From NCBI RefSeq assembly GCF_015352955.1, contig NZ_JACYOX010000032.1, positions 1-64,000 on the forward strand: a stretch of DNA of 64,000 bases. The letters run 5' to 3'. This document shows positions 39,613 through 48,058 of the stretch, in pieces (positions within the stretch are counted from its first letter, which is position 1; each line of letters starts with the position of its first letter). A program made the position numbers and the translations under genes. Under the pieces are notes generated by a model that was given only the letters and a program-made list of their open reading frames with translations, was not told where the DNA came from and ran no database searches. The DNA comes from Noviherbaspirillum soli. GTDB taxonomy: Bacteria; Pseudomonadota; Gammaproteobacteria; Burkholderiales; Burkholderiaceae_D.

Positions 39613-42600
39613 TCAGTCGATCGCGCGGTGCCAGTAGGTGCGGTAGCGGCGGTTCAGGCCGGGCGAAGGCGGCGTGATCACCTTGGTGCCGCTGATGGCC
39701 GCCTGGTAGCTCTTGCCGCCTATCCTGACCGAGATCGGGATCGGCGTCGGCGGATAGCCGCCGCCGGCGCGCACCTGGTAACGGTCCACCAGGGTCATGG
39801 TGCCGCTCTGGTTGACGTCGAAGGTGGCGGAGCCGTCGAGGTAGCTCAGCATGTAGAGCCGGGCTTCGCCGAGGCTGGAAGTGCAGCTGTTGTTGTTGGC
39901 CGAAGCCGGCGTGTTGGTGCCGAAAATCACCGAGCCGGACAGCGTGGTAGAGCCGCTGACGACCTTCTCCCCGCTTGCCAGCTTGATGTACCAGCCGCTT
40001 GCCACCTGCAGCGCGGCCTTGGCGGCGCTGGCCTGGGCGGCGGTGCCGACCTGCACCAGGTCGGCGCTGGCGTCATAGAGCTTGCCGGTCTCGCCGGTGG
40101 TGGCGCCGGCGGTGCCTTCCACGATCGGCGTGGCGCGCACCGCGTTAAGCGCATGGTCGTCCTTGATCATGTAATAGCGGTTCTGGACCGTGGTCTCGAA
40201 CGGATGCTCGCGGTCGCCGGAACCAAGCAGCAGGGTGTCGAACGCATTGCTGCTGGAGGCCGGGATGATGTCCGGCGCATACAGGAACTTGCGGGCATTG
40301 ACGCCGGTGCCGCCGAGCGCGGCCACCTTGGTGACGGTCCAGTTCGATGGCGTCGGGTCGTCGACATTGATGCGCCAGACATTGGCGCCGGTGTCGGCGG
40401 CGTAGATGCGGTCTGTCTTGCCGTCGCCGTTGGAGTCGTACAGCGAGACATTGGCCGGGATGGCATAGCTCATGCCGGAAACCGTGTTGTTGTACAGCGC
40501 GCCCGCGGGCGCCGGGCCGGCCTGCCAGATCGGATTGCCGGTCAGCGCGTCGGCCACCATCACGCCACGGCCCATGGTGGCCGTGGCCTGCAGCGTCGGG
40601 TCGTTGGCGGCGGCATCGTAGCCCAGGCCGAATACCAGCACCGGGTTGGCCTGATAGCGCAGCTTGGCGATCTTGAGATCGGACCAGCTGTCGCCCATTT
40701 CCTGGTAGCCGCTGCTGGCCGACGTGCGCTTCCACAGAAAGCGCGGCGCGGCCGGGTTGCTGACGTCGAGCGCATAGATCAGGCGGCCGCCGCGGCGCAT
40801 GGTGACGAACAGATAGGCCTTGTCGCCGCGGGTGTAGTCGATGATGCCGTCGCCGGCGGTGGACTGGGTGTAGACCGTGGTCGATCCGTCGACGAAATAC
40901 GGCTTGGGACTGGTGGTGGAAATGATGGGCGTGTGGTCGCGCATGCGCTTGAAGCGGTCGAAATGCTCGGGCGCGATGAAGCTCCACAATTCACTCCCGG
41001 AGCCGGTGGCGGTGTCCTGGCCTCCCTTGACCGCATGCAGCATGCCGTCGTTGGCGCCATAGAACACCACGATGTCGTTGTCGGTCCTGCCATAGTTCAC
41101 CACGGCCGGCCGTGAATGCAGCACGTCGCCATGGGCGAAGCCGCGGATGGCGGTGGTGCTGATCGGCGTCACCGGGCTGTCATCCGACTTGGTATTGCCG
41201 CCACGGACCCAGTTGATGATGTTGTCGCGCTCGGTGCTGTCTGCAGCGCCCAGCAGCGCGGTGGTAATGGCGGTGTTGGCGGTGCTGAACGGTGTCGTGG
41301 ACAGCGTGCTGCCGCTGCTGCTGGCGCAGGTGCCGGTGCAGGTATAGACGTTGCGGGTGGACTGGCTGGTCGGGAAGGCGGTGCGCAAGTACTGGGCGGC
41401 GCCGCCCTTTTCCACCAGCTGCCCGTCCGGCGAATCGGAGGTGCCGCCCGCCGCCTGCGAGCCCGGATAGTAGACCGAGTCCCAGAATGACGAGGCGGCG
41501 GTCCAGAAGCTGACGGCGGTGGGCAGCACGAAGCCGTTGTCGGGGTTTTCCGCCGCATTGCCGAGGGCATCGGCCAGGAACAGGCTGGCCGGCGTGGTGG
41601 AAGTGTTAACGCCCAGCTTGTACTGCTTCATGTTGCCGGCCCAGTTCGGCTTGCCTTCCGAATGCGGGCGGAACAGGCCGAGGTAGACCTGGTTCAGATA
41701 GGTGCCGCGCACGCTGACCGATACCGGCAGCGAGGCCGAGGCGAACACCGAGTTGACCGCCTCCACCCGCTTCAGGATGTCGTTCAGCGCATCGTCCAGC
41801 GCCACGTCGCTGCCGGCCTGGTAGTACTTGCCGTTGCCCTGCGCCGCCATGTTCATCATCATGGTCGAGAAGTCGCGGTTCTGCTGGGCGTTGTAGGCAT
41901 CGATGGCGAAGGTGGTGACGGTGCCGTTGATCGCGGCGGCGCTGCCCGGGCCCAGGTCCGGCCGGTTGGCCAGAAAGCGGGCCCAGGCCGACTGCACGTC
42001 CGGCACCGACTTGTAGTTGTAGGTCTGCAGCGTGGTCGCGGCCGGATCGGTCGGCAGCGGCACCGGCGGCAGTTGGCCCTGGCGGTTGTTGCCGATGAAG
42101 ATGATGTAGGTCTTGCCGCAGCCGCCGGAGATGTTGGGCGGGTTGTAGCGCGACCGGTTGGCCGAGCCCTGGTAGGCATAGCCGCTGCTGAGATATCTTG
42201 CCGTCGTCAGCACGCGCGGGTTGCCGGCATAGTCGGCATTGCCCGCCATGCCGGCCCAGCTCTGCGCGCCGGTTATGTAGAGCCAGGCTTCATAAAGGGT
42301 GTTGGCATAGTTGCCCGCGGACTGCTCGATCTTTTCGCTGGATGCATTGACGTCGATGCCGCCAAGGATGGACTGCAGCGCGGTATTGTTCTCTGCAATG
42401 CTGACATCGCGCATGCCATAGCGCACATAACCGCCATCCTTGGTGCTGGTGTCGAACATCATCAGCGCGACGTTGGTCGGCTTGGTCAGGTTGGCCACGA
42501 ATTTCTTGATCGACTTCAGCTCGGCCTCGCCCTGCGTGGGCGAGCCCGACCACTGCTGCGACGCCTTGGACCAGTTGGAGGTGTTGTCCAGGATGAAGAT

Positions 42601-42729
42601 GATGTTGGGCGCCTGGCCCGAGGTGGCGCCGGCCGCGCCGAAGATATCGGTATCGTCCGCCGCGCTGGTCAGCGAGAGCGTGGCCAGAACGGCGAAGGCC
42701 AGCAGGTGGAACAGTTGGTTCAGTTTCAT
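39613..42729 (-). CDS. pilY1: PilY1, type IV pilus tip-associated adhesin
   Basis: A 1038-residue secreted protein: signal peptide (MKLNQLFHLLAFAVLATLSL...SAA), a von Willebrand A-like domain (about 40-330) with NIIFILDNTSNWS, a modified metal site (D-x-T-x-N at 48-52 rather than D-x-S-x-S), and a C-terminal PilY1 beta-propeller (about 500-1000). The propeller contains a calcium loop DSNGDGKTD at 765-773, the counterpart of the Ca2+ site that controls pilus extension and retraction in Pseudomonas PilY1. It is the last gene of the minor-pilin operon and caps the primed pilus with the minor pilins, mediating adhesion and surface sensing. The start at 42729 (MKLNQ) is preferred over an ATG six codons upstream. 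Confidence 0.92.
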   Translation of the reverse strand: MKLNQLFHLLAFAVLATLSLTSAADDTDIFGAAGATSGQAPNIIFILDNTSNWSKASQQWSGSPTQGEAELKSIKKFVANLTKPTNVALMMFDTSTKDGGYVRYGMRDVSIAENNTALQSILGGIDVNASSEKIEQSAGNYANTLYEAWLYITGAQSWAGMAGNADYAGNPRVLTTARYLSSGYAYQGSANRSRYNPPNISGGCGKTYIIFIGNNRQGQLPPVPLPTDPAATTLQTYNYKSVPDVQSAWARFLANRPDLGPGSAAAINGTVTTFAIDAYNAQQNRDFSTMMMNMAAQGNGKYYQAGSDVALDDALNDILKRVEAVNSVFASASLPVSVSVRGTYLNQVYLGLFRPHSEGKPNWAGNMKQYKLGVNTSTTPASLFLADALGNAAENPDNGFVLPTAVSFWTAASSFWDSVYYPGSQAAGGTSDSPDGQLVEKGGAAQYLRTAFPTSQSTRNVYTCTGTCASSSGSTLSTTPFSTANTAITTALLGAADSTERDNIINWVRGGNTKSDDSPVTPISTTAIRGFAHGDVLHSRPAVVNYGRTDNDIVVFYGANDGMLHAVKGGQDTATGSGSELWSFIAPEHFDRFKRMRDHTPIISTTSPKPYFVDGSTTVYTQSTAGDGIIDYTRGDKAYLFVTMRRGGRLIYALDVSNPAAPRFLWKRTSASSGYQEMGDSWSDLKIAKLRYQANPVLVFGLGYDAAANDPTLQATATMGRGVMVADALTGNPIWQAGPAPAGALYNNTVSGMSYAIPANVSLYDSNGDGKTDRIYAADTGANVWRINVDDPTPSNWTVTKVAALGGTGVNARKFLYAPDIIPASSSNAFDTLLLGSGDREHPFETTVQNRYYMIKDDHALNAVRATPIVEGTAGATTGETGKLYDASADLVQVGTAAQASAAKAALQVASGWYIKLASGEKVVSGSTTLSGSVIFGTNTPASANNNSCTSSLGEARLYMLSYLDGSATFDVNQSGTMTLVDRYQVRAGGGYPPTPIPISVRIGGKSYQAAISGTKVITPPSPGLNRRYRTYWHRAID

Positions 42730-42807
42730 CGTGACTCCGAAATGCACTACGCAGACTTGACTTGAATGCCATGGCGGCGGCGCCCGGCGGCCGCCAGGAT
42801 CATGCCG

Positions 42808-43287
42808 TCACCCCGGACAATTGGCGGTGGAATCGAGCCGCACCTTGGCGCCCTGGTGCGCGGTGGCGGTGGCGCCGGTCCGGGTGTCGGTGACCTGCAC
42901 CGCGATATCCCAGTAGGAATCCTTGGGCGCGGAATCGGCGAAGTCGACGCTGTAGCCGTCCACCGTCACCAGCTTCAGGCATACCGGCGCCGACACCACC
43001 ACGGTGTACTCGGCGCTGCCGTCGCCGTCGGCATCGACGGACAGGCTTCTTTGCACCGGCGTATAGAAATTGTTGACGTCGCTGAGCACGTCTTCGAGCG
43101 CCTGCTGGGCCTGGGCAGCCGCCTCGTCCCGGGCCTGGACATTGCCGACGATCTTCAGGTTGGCGTTGCTGGTGCGTATGCCCGACACCACCAGCAGCGT
43201 GAGCACCACCAGCATGATCAGGCCCACCAGCAGGGTGGCGCCCTGCTGCCGGCGCGCGGTGTCGGGTCGGATTGACGGCGCCATCAT
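42808..43287 (-). CDS. pilX: PilX, minor type IV pilin
   Basis: A 159-residue minor pilin with a short leader (MMAPSIRPDTARRQQG) and hydrophobic N-terminal helix ATLLVGLIMLVVLTLLVVSG after the prepilin cleavage site. The usual Glu5 of the mature pilin is absent, as is common in PilX. The soluble part contains an acidic DADGDGSAEYTV loop and two Cys. The start overlaps the pilW stop (ATGATGG at 43284-43287), indicating translational coupling. A frame extending upstream is a shadow of pilW. Confidence 0.88.
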   Translation of the reverse strand: MMAPSIRPDTARRQQGATLLVGLIMLVVLTLLVVSGIRTSNANLKIVGNVQARDEAAAQAQQALEDVLSDVNNFYTPVQRSLSVDADGDGSAEYTVVVSAPVCLKLVTVDGYSVDFADSAPKDSYWDIAVQVTDTRTGATATAHQGAKVRLDSTANCPG

Positions 43288-44354
43288 TCCCTCCGGCTGC
43301 TCGGGTTCACCACGCGCGCCATCGCGGTGTAGACATGGCGCTTGTAGGCATCGGAAAACGGGCCGACCGAGCCGGCCGCGCCCATGCCATAGGTCTTGGC
43401 GTCGACCTTGCCGGCGCTGGGTTCGCTGGAACGGGCCAGCAGGTTGATCTGCACCGCCATCACATTGGGCCAGTCGGCCACCGCCGGCGCGGTCACATAG
43501 GTGTCGCCCGGCACCGCGCTGGTGGCGCTGGCCACGCCATAGTCCAGCTGCATGTTCTGGATGCCGTCGACCAGCGGCGTCTCGGTGGCGGCCACCACGC
43601 CGCCCGATACGCCAAGGTCCATGCGCTTCAGGGTGGGCACCGGACGGCCATTGTCGGCGCCCGCGGTGCAGGCAGTGGCGCCGGCAGCATAGACATTGCA
43701 CGGGCTGATGTAGAAGATGCGGGCGACGTAGCGGCGCAGCTCGGCCGGCGTGGTGTTGTTCTTCTGGACCAGGGTGTAGACCGTGGGCGTGGCCGGCGTG
43801 GGGTCGGGGCCGACGCCGCTCTTCAAGGCATCAGGCGTGGTCTGCAGATAGAGTTGCCCCGCCTGCGCGTTGAGCACCGTGGCCGGCACGTTGGTCGCTT
43901 CGGCGCGGCGCACCACCAGGATGTCGGTGCCGGCCACGAAATTGGCGGCCGGCAGGCAGTTGGCGAGCTCGGTCGGCACCGTGGCCGGCGCGTTATAGCC
44001 CTGCAGCGGCATGGCCAGCGACGATTCCAGCAACGCCAGGGTGGCGGCATTGGCGGCGCTGTTGCAGGGCAGCGCGGGCAACGCCGACAGCGCCGTCATC
44101 GCGCCGGAGAACTGGCCGAAGTAACCGGCGTGCTGGATCTCGTCCTGCAGCAGGGTCAGTGCATAGCGCCCGTTCTCGATCTGCCGGGCCGACTTCTCGA
44201 GTTCGCCGCGGGCGCCGCTCTGCGCCGCGATCAGCGAGCTGATGCCGGCCAGCAGCAGGAGGCCGATCACGATGGAGATCATCAGCTCCACCAGCGACAG
44301 GCCGTGCTGGCGGCGGGCCAGGGTAAGTCGGGTCTCGGTGAGGATGGCGGTCAT
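43284..44354 (-). CDS. pilW: PilW, minor type IV pilin
   Basis: A 356-residue protein with prepilin peptidase site QHG-LSLVELMISIVIGLLLLAG (Glu5 of the mature form present) and a large periplasmic part typical of PilW. This part includes GARGELEKSARQIENGRYALTLL and several Cys (LPALPCNSAANAAT, ISPCNVYAAGATACTAG) that should form disulfides. PilV, PilW, PilX and FimT prime pilus assembly together with PilY1. It lies 12 bases after pilV and overlaps pilX. Confidence 0.92.
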   Translation of the reverse strand: MTAILTETRLTLARRQHGLSLVELMISIVIGLLLLAGISSLIAAQSGARGELEKSARQIENGRYALTLLQDEIQHAGYFGQFSGAMTALSALPALPCNSAANAATLALLESSLAMPLQGYNAPATVPTELANCLPAANFVAGTDILVVRRAEATNVPATVLNAQAGQLYLQTTPDALKSGVGPDPTPATPTVYTLVQKNNTTPAELRRYVARIFYISPCNVYAAGATACTAGADNGRPVPTLKRMDLGVSGGVVAATETPLVDGIQNMQLDYGVASATSAVPGDTYVTAPAVADWPNVMAVQINLLARSSEPSAGKVDAKTYGMGAAGSVGPFSDAYKRHVYTAMARVVNPSSRRE

Positions 44355-44366
44355 GGCGGCGTGCGC

Positions 44367-44960
44367 TTAATTGAGGTTGGCGATCTTCAGCGACGCGCTG
44401 ACCACGCGCCGCTTGGCTTCGCTGCCATACAGGCCGGCGCCGCACTTGAGGCTGGCCGCCGGCGCCGCGCTGTCGACCAGGCCCTGCCAGGCCACGCTGA
44501 CCAGGTAGACGCCGGTGGCGGCGGTATAGGTGACGCAGCCGCGGGCGCCGATCATGGCGCCGACCAGGTTGCCGCTGCTGGTTTCGGCCGCGCCCTTGAG
44601 CAGGCTGTCCCAGGCGGCTAGGTCGCTGTTGGCGGTGGTGTAGGCCTGCACCGTGCTGAGAGAACAGGCCGGCAGCGCCGACGAGCCGGTGCCGATATAG
44701 GGCGTACCGGCGGCGGCGTCGGTGATGGCATAGCAGCCGGCGGCGGTGCGGTTGGCATTGATGCGGCCCACCATGTCCTGCAGCAGCACCAGCGCCTGGC
44801 CGCGCTGGTAGGACTCCATCTCGCCGCGCTGGCTGTGGGCCATCAGCTTGACCAGGCCGAGCAGGCCGGTCAGCAGGATGAACATCGTGACCAGCACTTC
44901 GATCATGCCAAAGCCGCGTATCCGGCGTGGAAGGCGCGGCAGCCTGCGCGGCGCGCTCAT
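44367..44960 (-). CDS. pilV: PilV, minor type IV pilin
   Basis: A 197-residue minor pilin: leader MSAPRRLPRLPRRIRG, cleavage before FGMIEVLVTMFILLTGLLGLVKLMA (Glu5 present), then a pilin head with Cys pairs (AGCYAITDAA, LPACSLSTVQ, ARGCVTYT, LKCGAGLY). The 3' end lies 12 bases before pilW and the start overlaps the fimT stop by 4 bases (ATGA), so the operon is translationally coupled. Confidence 0.92.
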   Translation of the reverse strand: MSAPRRLPRLPRRIRGFGMIEVLVTMFILLTGLLGLVKLMAHSQRGEMESYQRGQALVLLQDMVGRINANRTAAGCYAITDAAAGTPYIGTGSSALPACSLSTVQAYTTANSDLAAWDSLLKGAAETSSGNLVGAMIGARGCVTYTAATGVYLVSVAWQGLVDSAAPAASLKCGAGLYGSEAKRRVVSASLKIANLN

Positions 44961-45451
44961 GAACAGGCTCCGCTGCGACTGGCCGGCAGGCCGCCGAGGC
45001 TGACCGTGATGCAGCGGCTGGCCGCGGCGGCAGCGCCGCTGGCGCTCAGGGAAAATGACACCGCGCTGGTGCCCGGGCGGCCGTTGCCGCGATAGACCAG
45101 GCTGTCGGCCGCCGCGGTGACGGCGAGGCCGGGAAATGCCTCGTGGCTGCTGACCACCGTGGCGCCGACGGTCATGGTCCAGCCGTTCTGCCAGCCGCCG
45201 GTGGCGGCGCTGACGGTGACGTCGGCATTGCGCTTCAAAGCCTCGCTGCGCGCGTGGTACAGCACGGCGGTGAGGTCGAAGGCCGCGGTCTTGATGCGCT
45301 GGGCGGAGACGAAACTGCGATAGGAAGGCAGGGCCACCGCCGCCAGGATGCCGGCGATCACGATAGTGATCATCAGTTCGATCAGCGTGAAGCCGCCGTC
45401 CGCATGGCGCGGCACGGGCTTGCTCTGGCCGGGGGGGATGGCAGCCGTCAT
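44957..45451 (-). CDS. fimT: FimT/GspH-family minor pilin
   Basis: A 164-residue pseudopilin: leader MTAAIPPGQSKPVPRHADGG, then FTLIELMITIVIAGILAAVALPSY (cleavage before Phe, Glu5 present) and a GspH/FimT-type head ending CITVSLGGLPASRSGAC with two Cys. FimT-like minor pilins in other bacteria can bind DNA and promote natural transformation; whether this one does cannot be told here. The start at 45451 is chosen because it gives the standard leader; the longer frame is a shadow of pilE. Confidence 0.9.
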   Translation of the reverse strand: MTAAIPPGQSKPVPRHADGGFTLIELMITIVIAGILAAVALPSYRSFVSAQRIKTAAFDLTAVLYHARSEALKRNADVTVSAATGGWQNGWTMTVGATVVSSHEAFPGLAVTAAADSLVYRGNGRPGTSAVSFSLSASGAAAAASRCITVSLGGLPASRSGACS

Positions 45452-45459
45452 GGTTGCGC

Positions 45460-45912
45460 CTACCAGCAGCTCGCCACCGAACCGGTGCCGCTCTTGCCCT
45501 TGACGCCGGCCTGGGTGTAGGTCAGCGTGCCGCATTTGCCGTCCTGGCTCAGCTGGCTGCCGATGGGGGTGGCGGTGACGACATGGGTCGGCGGGGTCTG
45601 CGCATTGTCGGCGGTCACGGCCACGGTGTAATAGGAAGCGACCTCGGTTGGCGTGCTCACGCCGAGCGCGGTATTGCTGTCGGCATAGCGCCGGGCATCG
45701 AGCAGGTACTGCTCCTGCCGGCTTGCCAGCTCCAGCATGAAGCTCTCGACGGCGGCGCGCCGGGCCTTGACCGTGTACTGGATGTAGGACGGGTAGGCGA
45801 CGGCGGCGAGGATGCCGGCGATCACCATGGCAATCAGCAGCTCGATCAGCGTGAAGCCCGCCTGCGGCATGCGGGCGCGGAGGGCTGGTCGGCGGCAAGG
45901 GAGCTGGGCCAT
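45460..45912 (-). CDS. pilE: PilE, type IV pilin-like minor pilin
   Basis: A 150-residue pilin with leader MAQLPCRRPALRARMPQAG and classical helix FTLIELLIAMVIAGILAAVAYPSYIQYTVKARR. The head ends GKCGTLTYTQ...GSVASCW with the disulfide pair of PilE-like proteins. It is the first gene of the minor-pilin operon (pilE-fimT-pilV-pilW-pilX-pilY1), so promoter elements should lie at 45913-46050, where the DNA is AT-richer. The ribosome site is weak; an alternative start 14 codons in gives a shorter leader. It could also be called pilE2 or a ComP-like pilin. Confidence 0.85.
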   Translation of the reverse strand: MAQLPCRRPALRARMPQAGFTLIELLIAMVIAGILAAVAYPSYIQYTVKARRAAVESFMLELASRQEQYLLDARRYADSNTALGVSTPTEVASYYTVAVTADNAQTPPTHVVTATPIGSQLSQDGKCGTLTYTQAGVKGKSGTGSVASCW

Positions 45913-46050
45913 GATGAATGTTTCTCTACGTCATTGTTTATTTGCGGAAATATACACCAGTTAAAGGCAAAGCGCGCAATAGTTGCGAACTCTTCAACGT
46001 GAAATGTCGGGAAAAGTGTCGGAAAGCGGTGAAAGTCGGCCTGCCGGCGG

Positions 46051-46953
46051 TCAGCCTTCCACCCTGGCCGCAAGGTAGTCGAGCATGCGCAGCGCTGCCG
46101 GCTGCAGCAATGCCTGGTCGCGAAAGCAGACCGCGAAGCGCCGGCTGGCCCAGTCGTCCGTCAGCGGCACCAGCTTCACGTTGGCGAAGGCCGCATAGAC
46201 CGAGCCGACCTGCATCGGGATCACGCTCACGCCCAGCCCGGCCGCCACGGCGCGGAAGGCGGCGTCGAAATTGGACACGATCACCCGGTAATCGAGGTTG
46301 CCGCCGGCCTGGGCCGCGGCGCGCTGCAGCATCCGGTGCACCGCGGAATTGGCCTGCAGGCCCACATGCTCCAGGTCCAGGGTCTCGCGCAGGGCGATGC
46401 TGTTTCGGCCAGCCAGCGGGTGGCCGGCCTGTACCGCCAGGGCCAGCTGGTCGCGGCGGTAGGGACGCCGCTGCAGGCCGTCGAAGTCGGCGGTATCCCA
46501 CAGCACGCCGAGCGCGGCCCGGCCGTCGCGCACCGCCAGCACGATATCGCGCGACAGCGCCTCCTCGATGTCCACCTTGACGTTGCGGTTGGACTCCTCG
46601 CGCATGAAGGCGGCGACGTCGTCCAGCAGCGCTTCGGCGATCGCCGAGGCGCTGGCCACCAGCCGCACGTGGCCGCGCACGCCGCCGCTGAAGGCGGCAA
46701 TGTCGCTCTCCATGCGCTCCATCGTGAAGAGCACCGTGCGCGCATGTTCCAGCAGCGCCACGCCGGCCGGCGTGGGCTGCACGCCGCGGCGGCTCCGCAC
46801 CAGGAGCGGCGTGCCGAGCGCGGCCTCGAGCTGGGCGATGCGCTTGCTGATGGCCGAGGGCTCGATATGCTCCTGGACGGCGGCGCGCTTGATGTTCTGC
46901 AGGTCGCATACCGCCACCAGCAGGCGCAGCGTCTTGATGTCGATATCGCGCAT
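46051..46953 (-). CDS. LysR-family transcriptional regulator
   Basis: A 300-residue regulator. The winged-helix part (residues 1-62: MRDIDIKTLRLLVAVCDLQNI and IEPSAISKRIAQLEAALGTPLLVRSRRGV) and effector domain (about 90-295, with VRLVASASAIAEALLDDVAAF and AAGLGVSVIPMQVG) are clear. GGAG lies before ATG 46953. It is divergent from the HMG-CoA-lyase-like / CoA-transferase operon with a gap of about 140 bp, and so is the likely controller of that operon, responding to its substrate (inference). Confidence 0.9.
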   Translation of the reverse strand: MRDIDIKTLRLLVAVCDLQNIKRAAVQEHIEPSAISKRIAQLEAALGTPLLVRSRRGVQPTPAGVALLEHARTVLFTMERMESDIAAFSGGVRGHVRLVASASAIAEALLDDVAAFMREESNRNVKVDIEEALSRDIVLAVRDGRAALGVLWDTADFDGLQRRPYRRDQLALAVQAGHPLAGRNSIALRETLDLEHVGLQANSAVHRMLQRAAAQAGGNLDYRVIVSNFDAAFRAVAAGLGVSVIPMQVGSVYAAFANVKLVPLTDDWASRRFAVCFRDQALLQPAALRMLDYLAARVEG

Positions 46954-47092
46954 GGCGATCTCCAGTACCCCGGATGAGATTCCGAAATGGAATCTGAAGG
47001 CTGGCAATATACCACTTGTGATCCCAATGCGAATCTCTAGAATCCAGTCATCCGGAGGCCGCGCCATGCAGCCCCTCAGCCAAGGAAAACCC

Positions 47093-48058
47093 ATGAGCCA
47101 GTTACCCCAGCGCGTCGCCGTGCGCGAAGTCGGCCTGCGCGACGGCCTGCAGAGCATTCCCGTCGTCCTGCCCACCGAACGCAAGATCGAATGGATACGC
47201 CGCGAATACGAAGCAGGCGTGCGTGAGATCGAGGTCGGCTCCTTCGTGCCGGCGCGGCTGTTGCCGCAGCTGGCCGACACCGCCGACCTTCTGGCCTATG
47301 CCCGCACCCTGCCCGGCCTGTCGGCCTCGGTGCTGGTGCCCAACTTCAAGGGCGCCGAGCGCGCCATCGAAGGCTGCGCCGACCTGATGATCGTGCCGCT
47401 GTCGGCCAGCCATGCGCACAGCCTGGCCAACCTGCGCAGGACGCCGGACGAGGTGGTGGCCGAAGTGGCGAAGATCCGCGCCGCGCGCGACGCCGCCGGC
47501 GCAAAGACCCTCATCGAGGGCGGCGTCGGCACGGCGTTTGGCTGCACCCTGCAGGGCGAGGTCAGGGTCGAGGAAGTGCTGCGCCTGATGCAGGCCCTGC
47601 TCGACGCCGGCGCCGACCGCGTCAGCCTGGCCGACACCGTCGGCCAGGCCGACCCGCGCATGGTGCGCGATCTGTTCAGCCGGGCAGTGGCGATCGCCGG
47701 CGAGCGCCTCTGGTGCGGCCATTTCCACGATACCCGCGGCATGGCGCTGGCCAATGTGTATGCCGCGCTGGAAGCCGGCGTGAACCGCTTCGATGCCTCG
47801 CTGGCCGGCATCGGCGGCTGCCCGCATGCGCCGGGCGCGTCCGGCAACGCCGCCACCGAAGACCTGGCCTACATGCTGGCCAGCATGGGGCTGGACACCG
47901 GCATCGACCTGCCCGCGCTGCTGGCGCTGCGCGCCGACGTGGCCGGCTGGCTGGAAGGCCAGTCGCTGCACGGCACCTTGTGGCGCGCCGGCCTGCCGCA
48001 GACATTCACCAACCATCAGGCTGCACGCGCCGCACAAGGACAAGGAAGCCAGCAATGA
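47093..48058 (+). CDS. Hydroxymethylglutaryl-CoA lyase-family protein
   Basis: A 321-residue TIM-barrel enzyme of the HMG-CoA lyase family, which cleaves a 3-hydroxy-3-methylglutaryl-type CoA ester into acetyl-CoA and an oxoacid. The catalytic set is complete: metal Asp in VAVREVGLRDGLQ, metal His pair in WCGHFHDTRGMALAN, and the signature loop GIGGCPHAPGASGNAATEDL with the catalytic Cys. ATG 47093 has AAGGA upstream; ATG 47066 with a GGAGG site is an alternative that adds nine residues. Its stop overlaps the CoA-transferase start by 4 bases. It may act on HMG-CoA (leucine catabolism or imported HMG) or a close homologue. Confidence 0.9.
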   Translation: MSQLPQRVAVREVGLRDGLQSIPVVLPTERKIEWIRREYEAGVREIEVGSFVPARLLPQLADTADLLAYARTLPGLSASVLVPNFKGAERAIEGCADLMIVPLSASHAHSLANLRRTPDEVVAEVAKIRAARDAAGAKTLIEGGVGTAFGCTLQGEVRVEEVLRLMQALLDAGADRVSLADTVGQADPRMVRDLFSRAVAIAGERLWCGHFHDTRGMALANVYAALEAGVNRFDASLAGIGGCPHAPGASGNAATEDLAYMLASMGLDTGIDLPALLALRADVAGWLEGQSLHGTLWRAGLPQTFTNHQAARAAQGQGSQQ

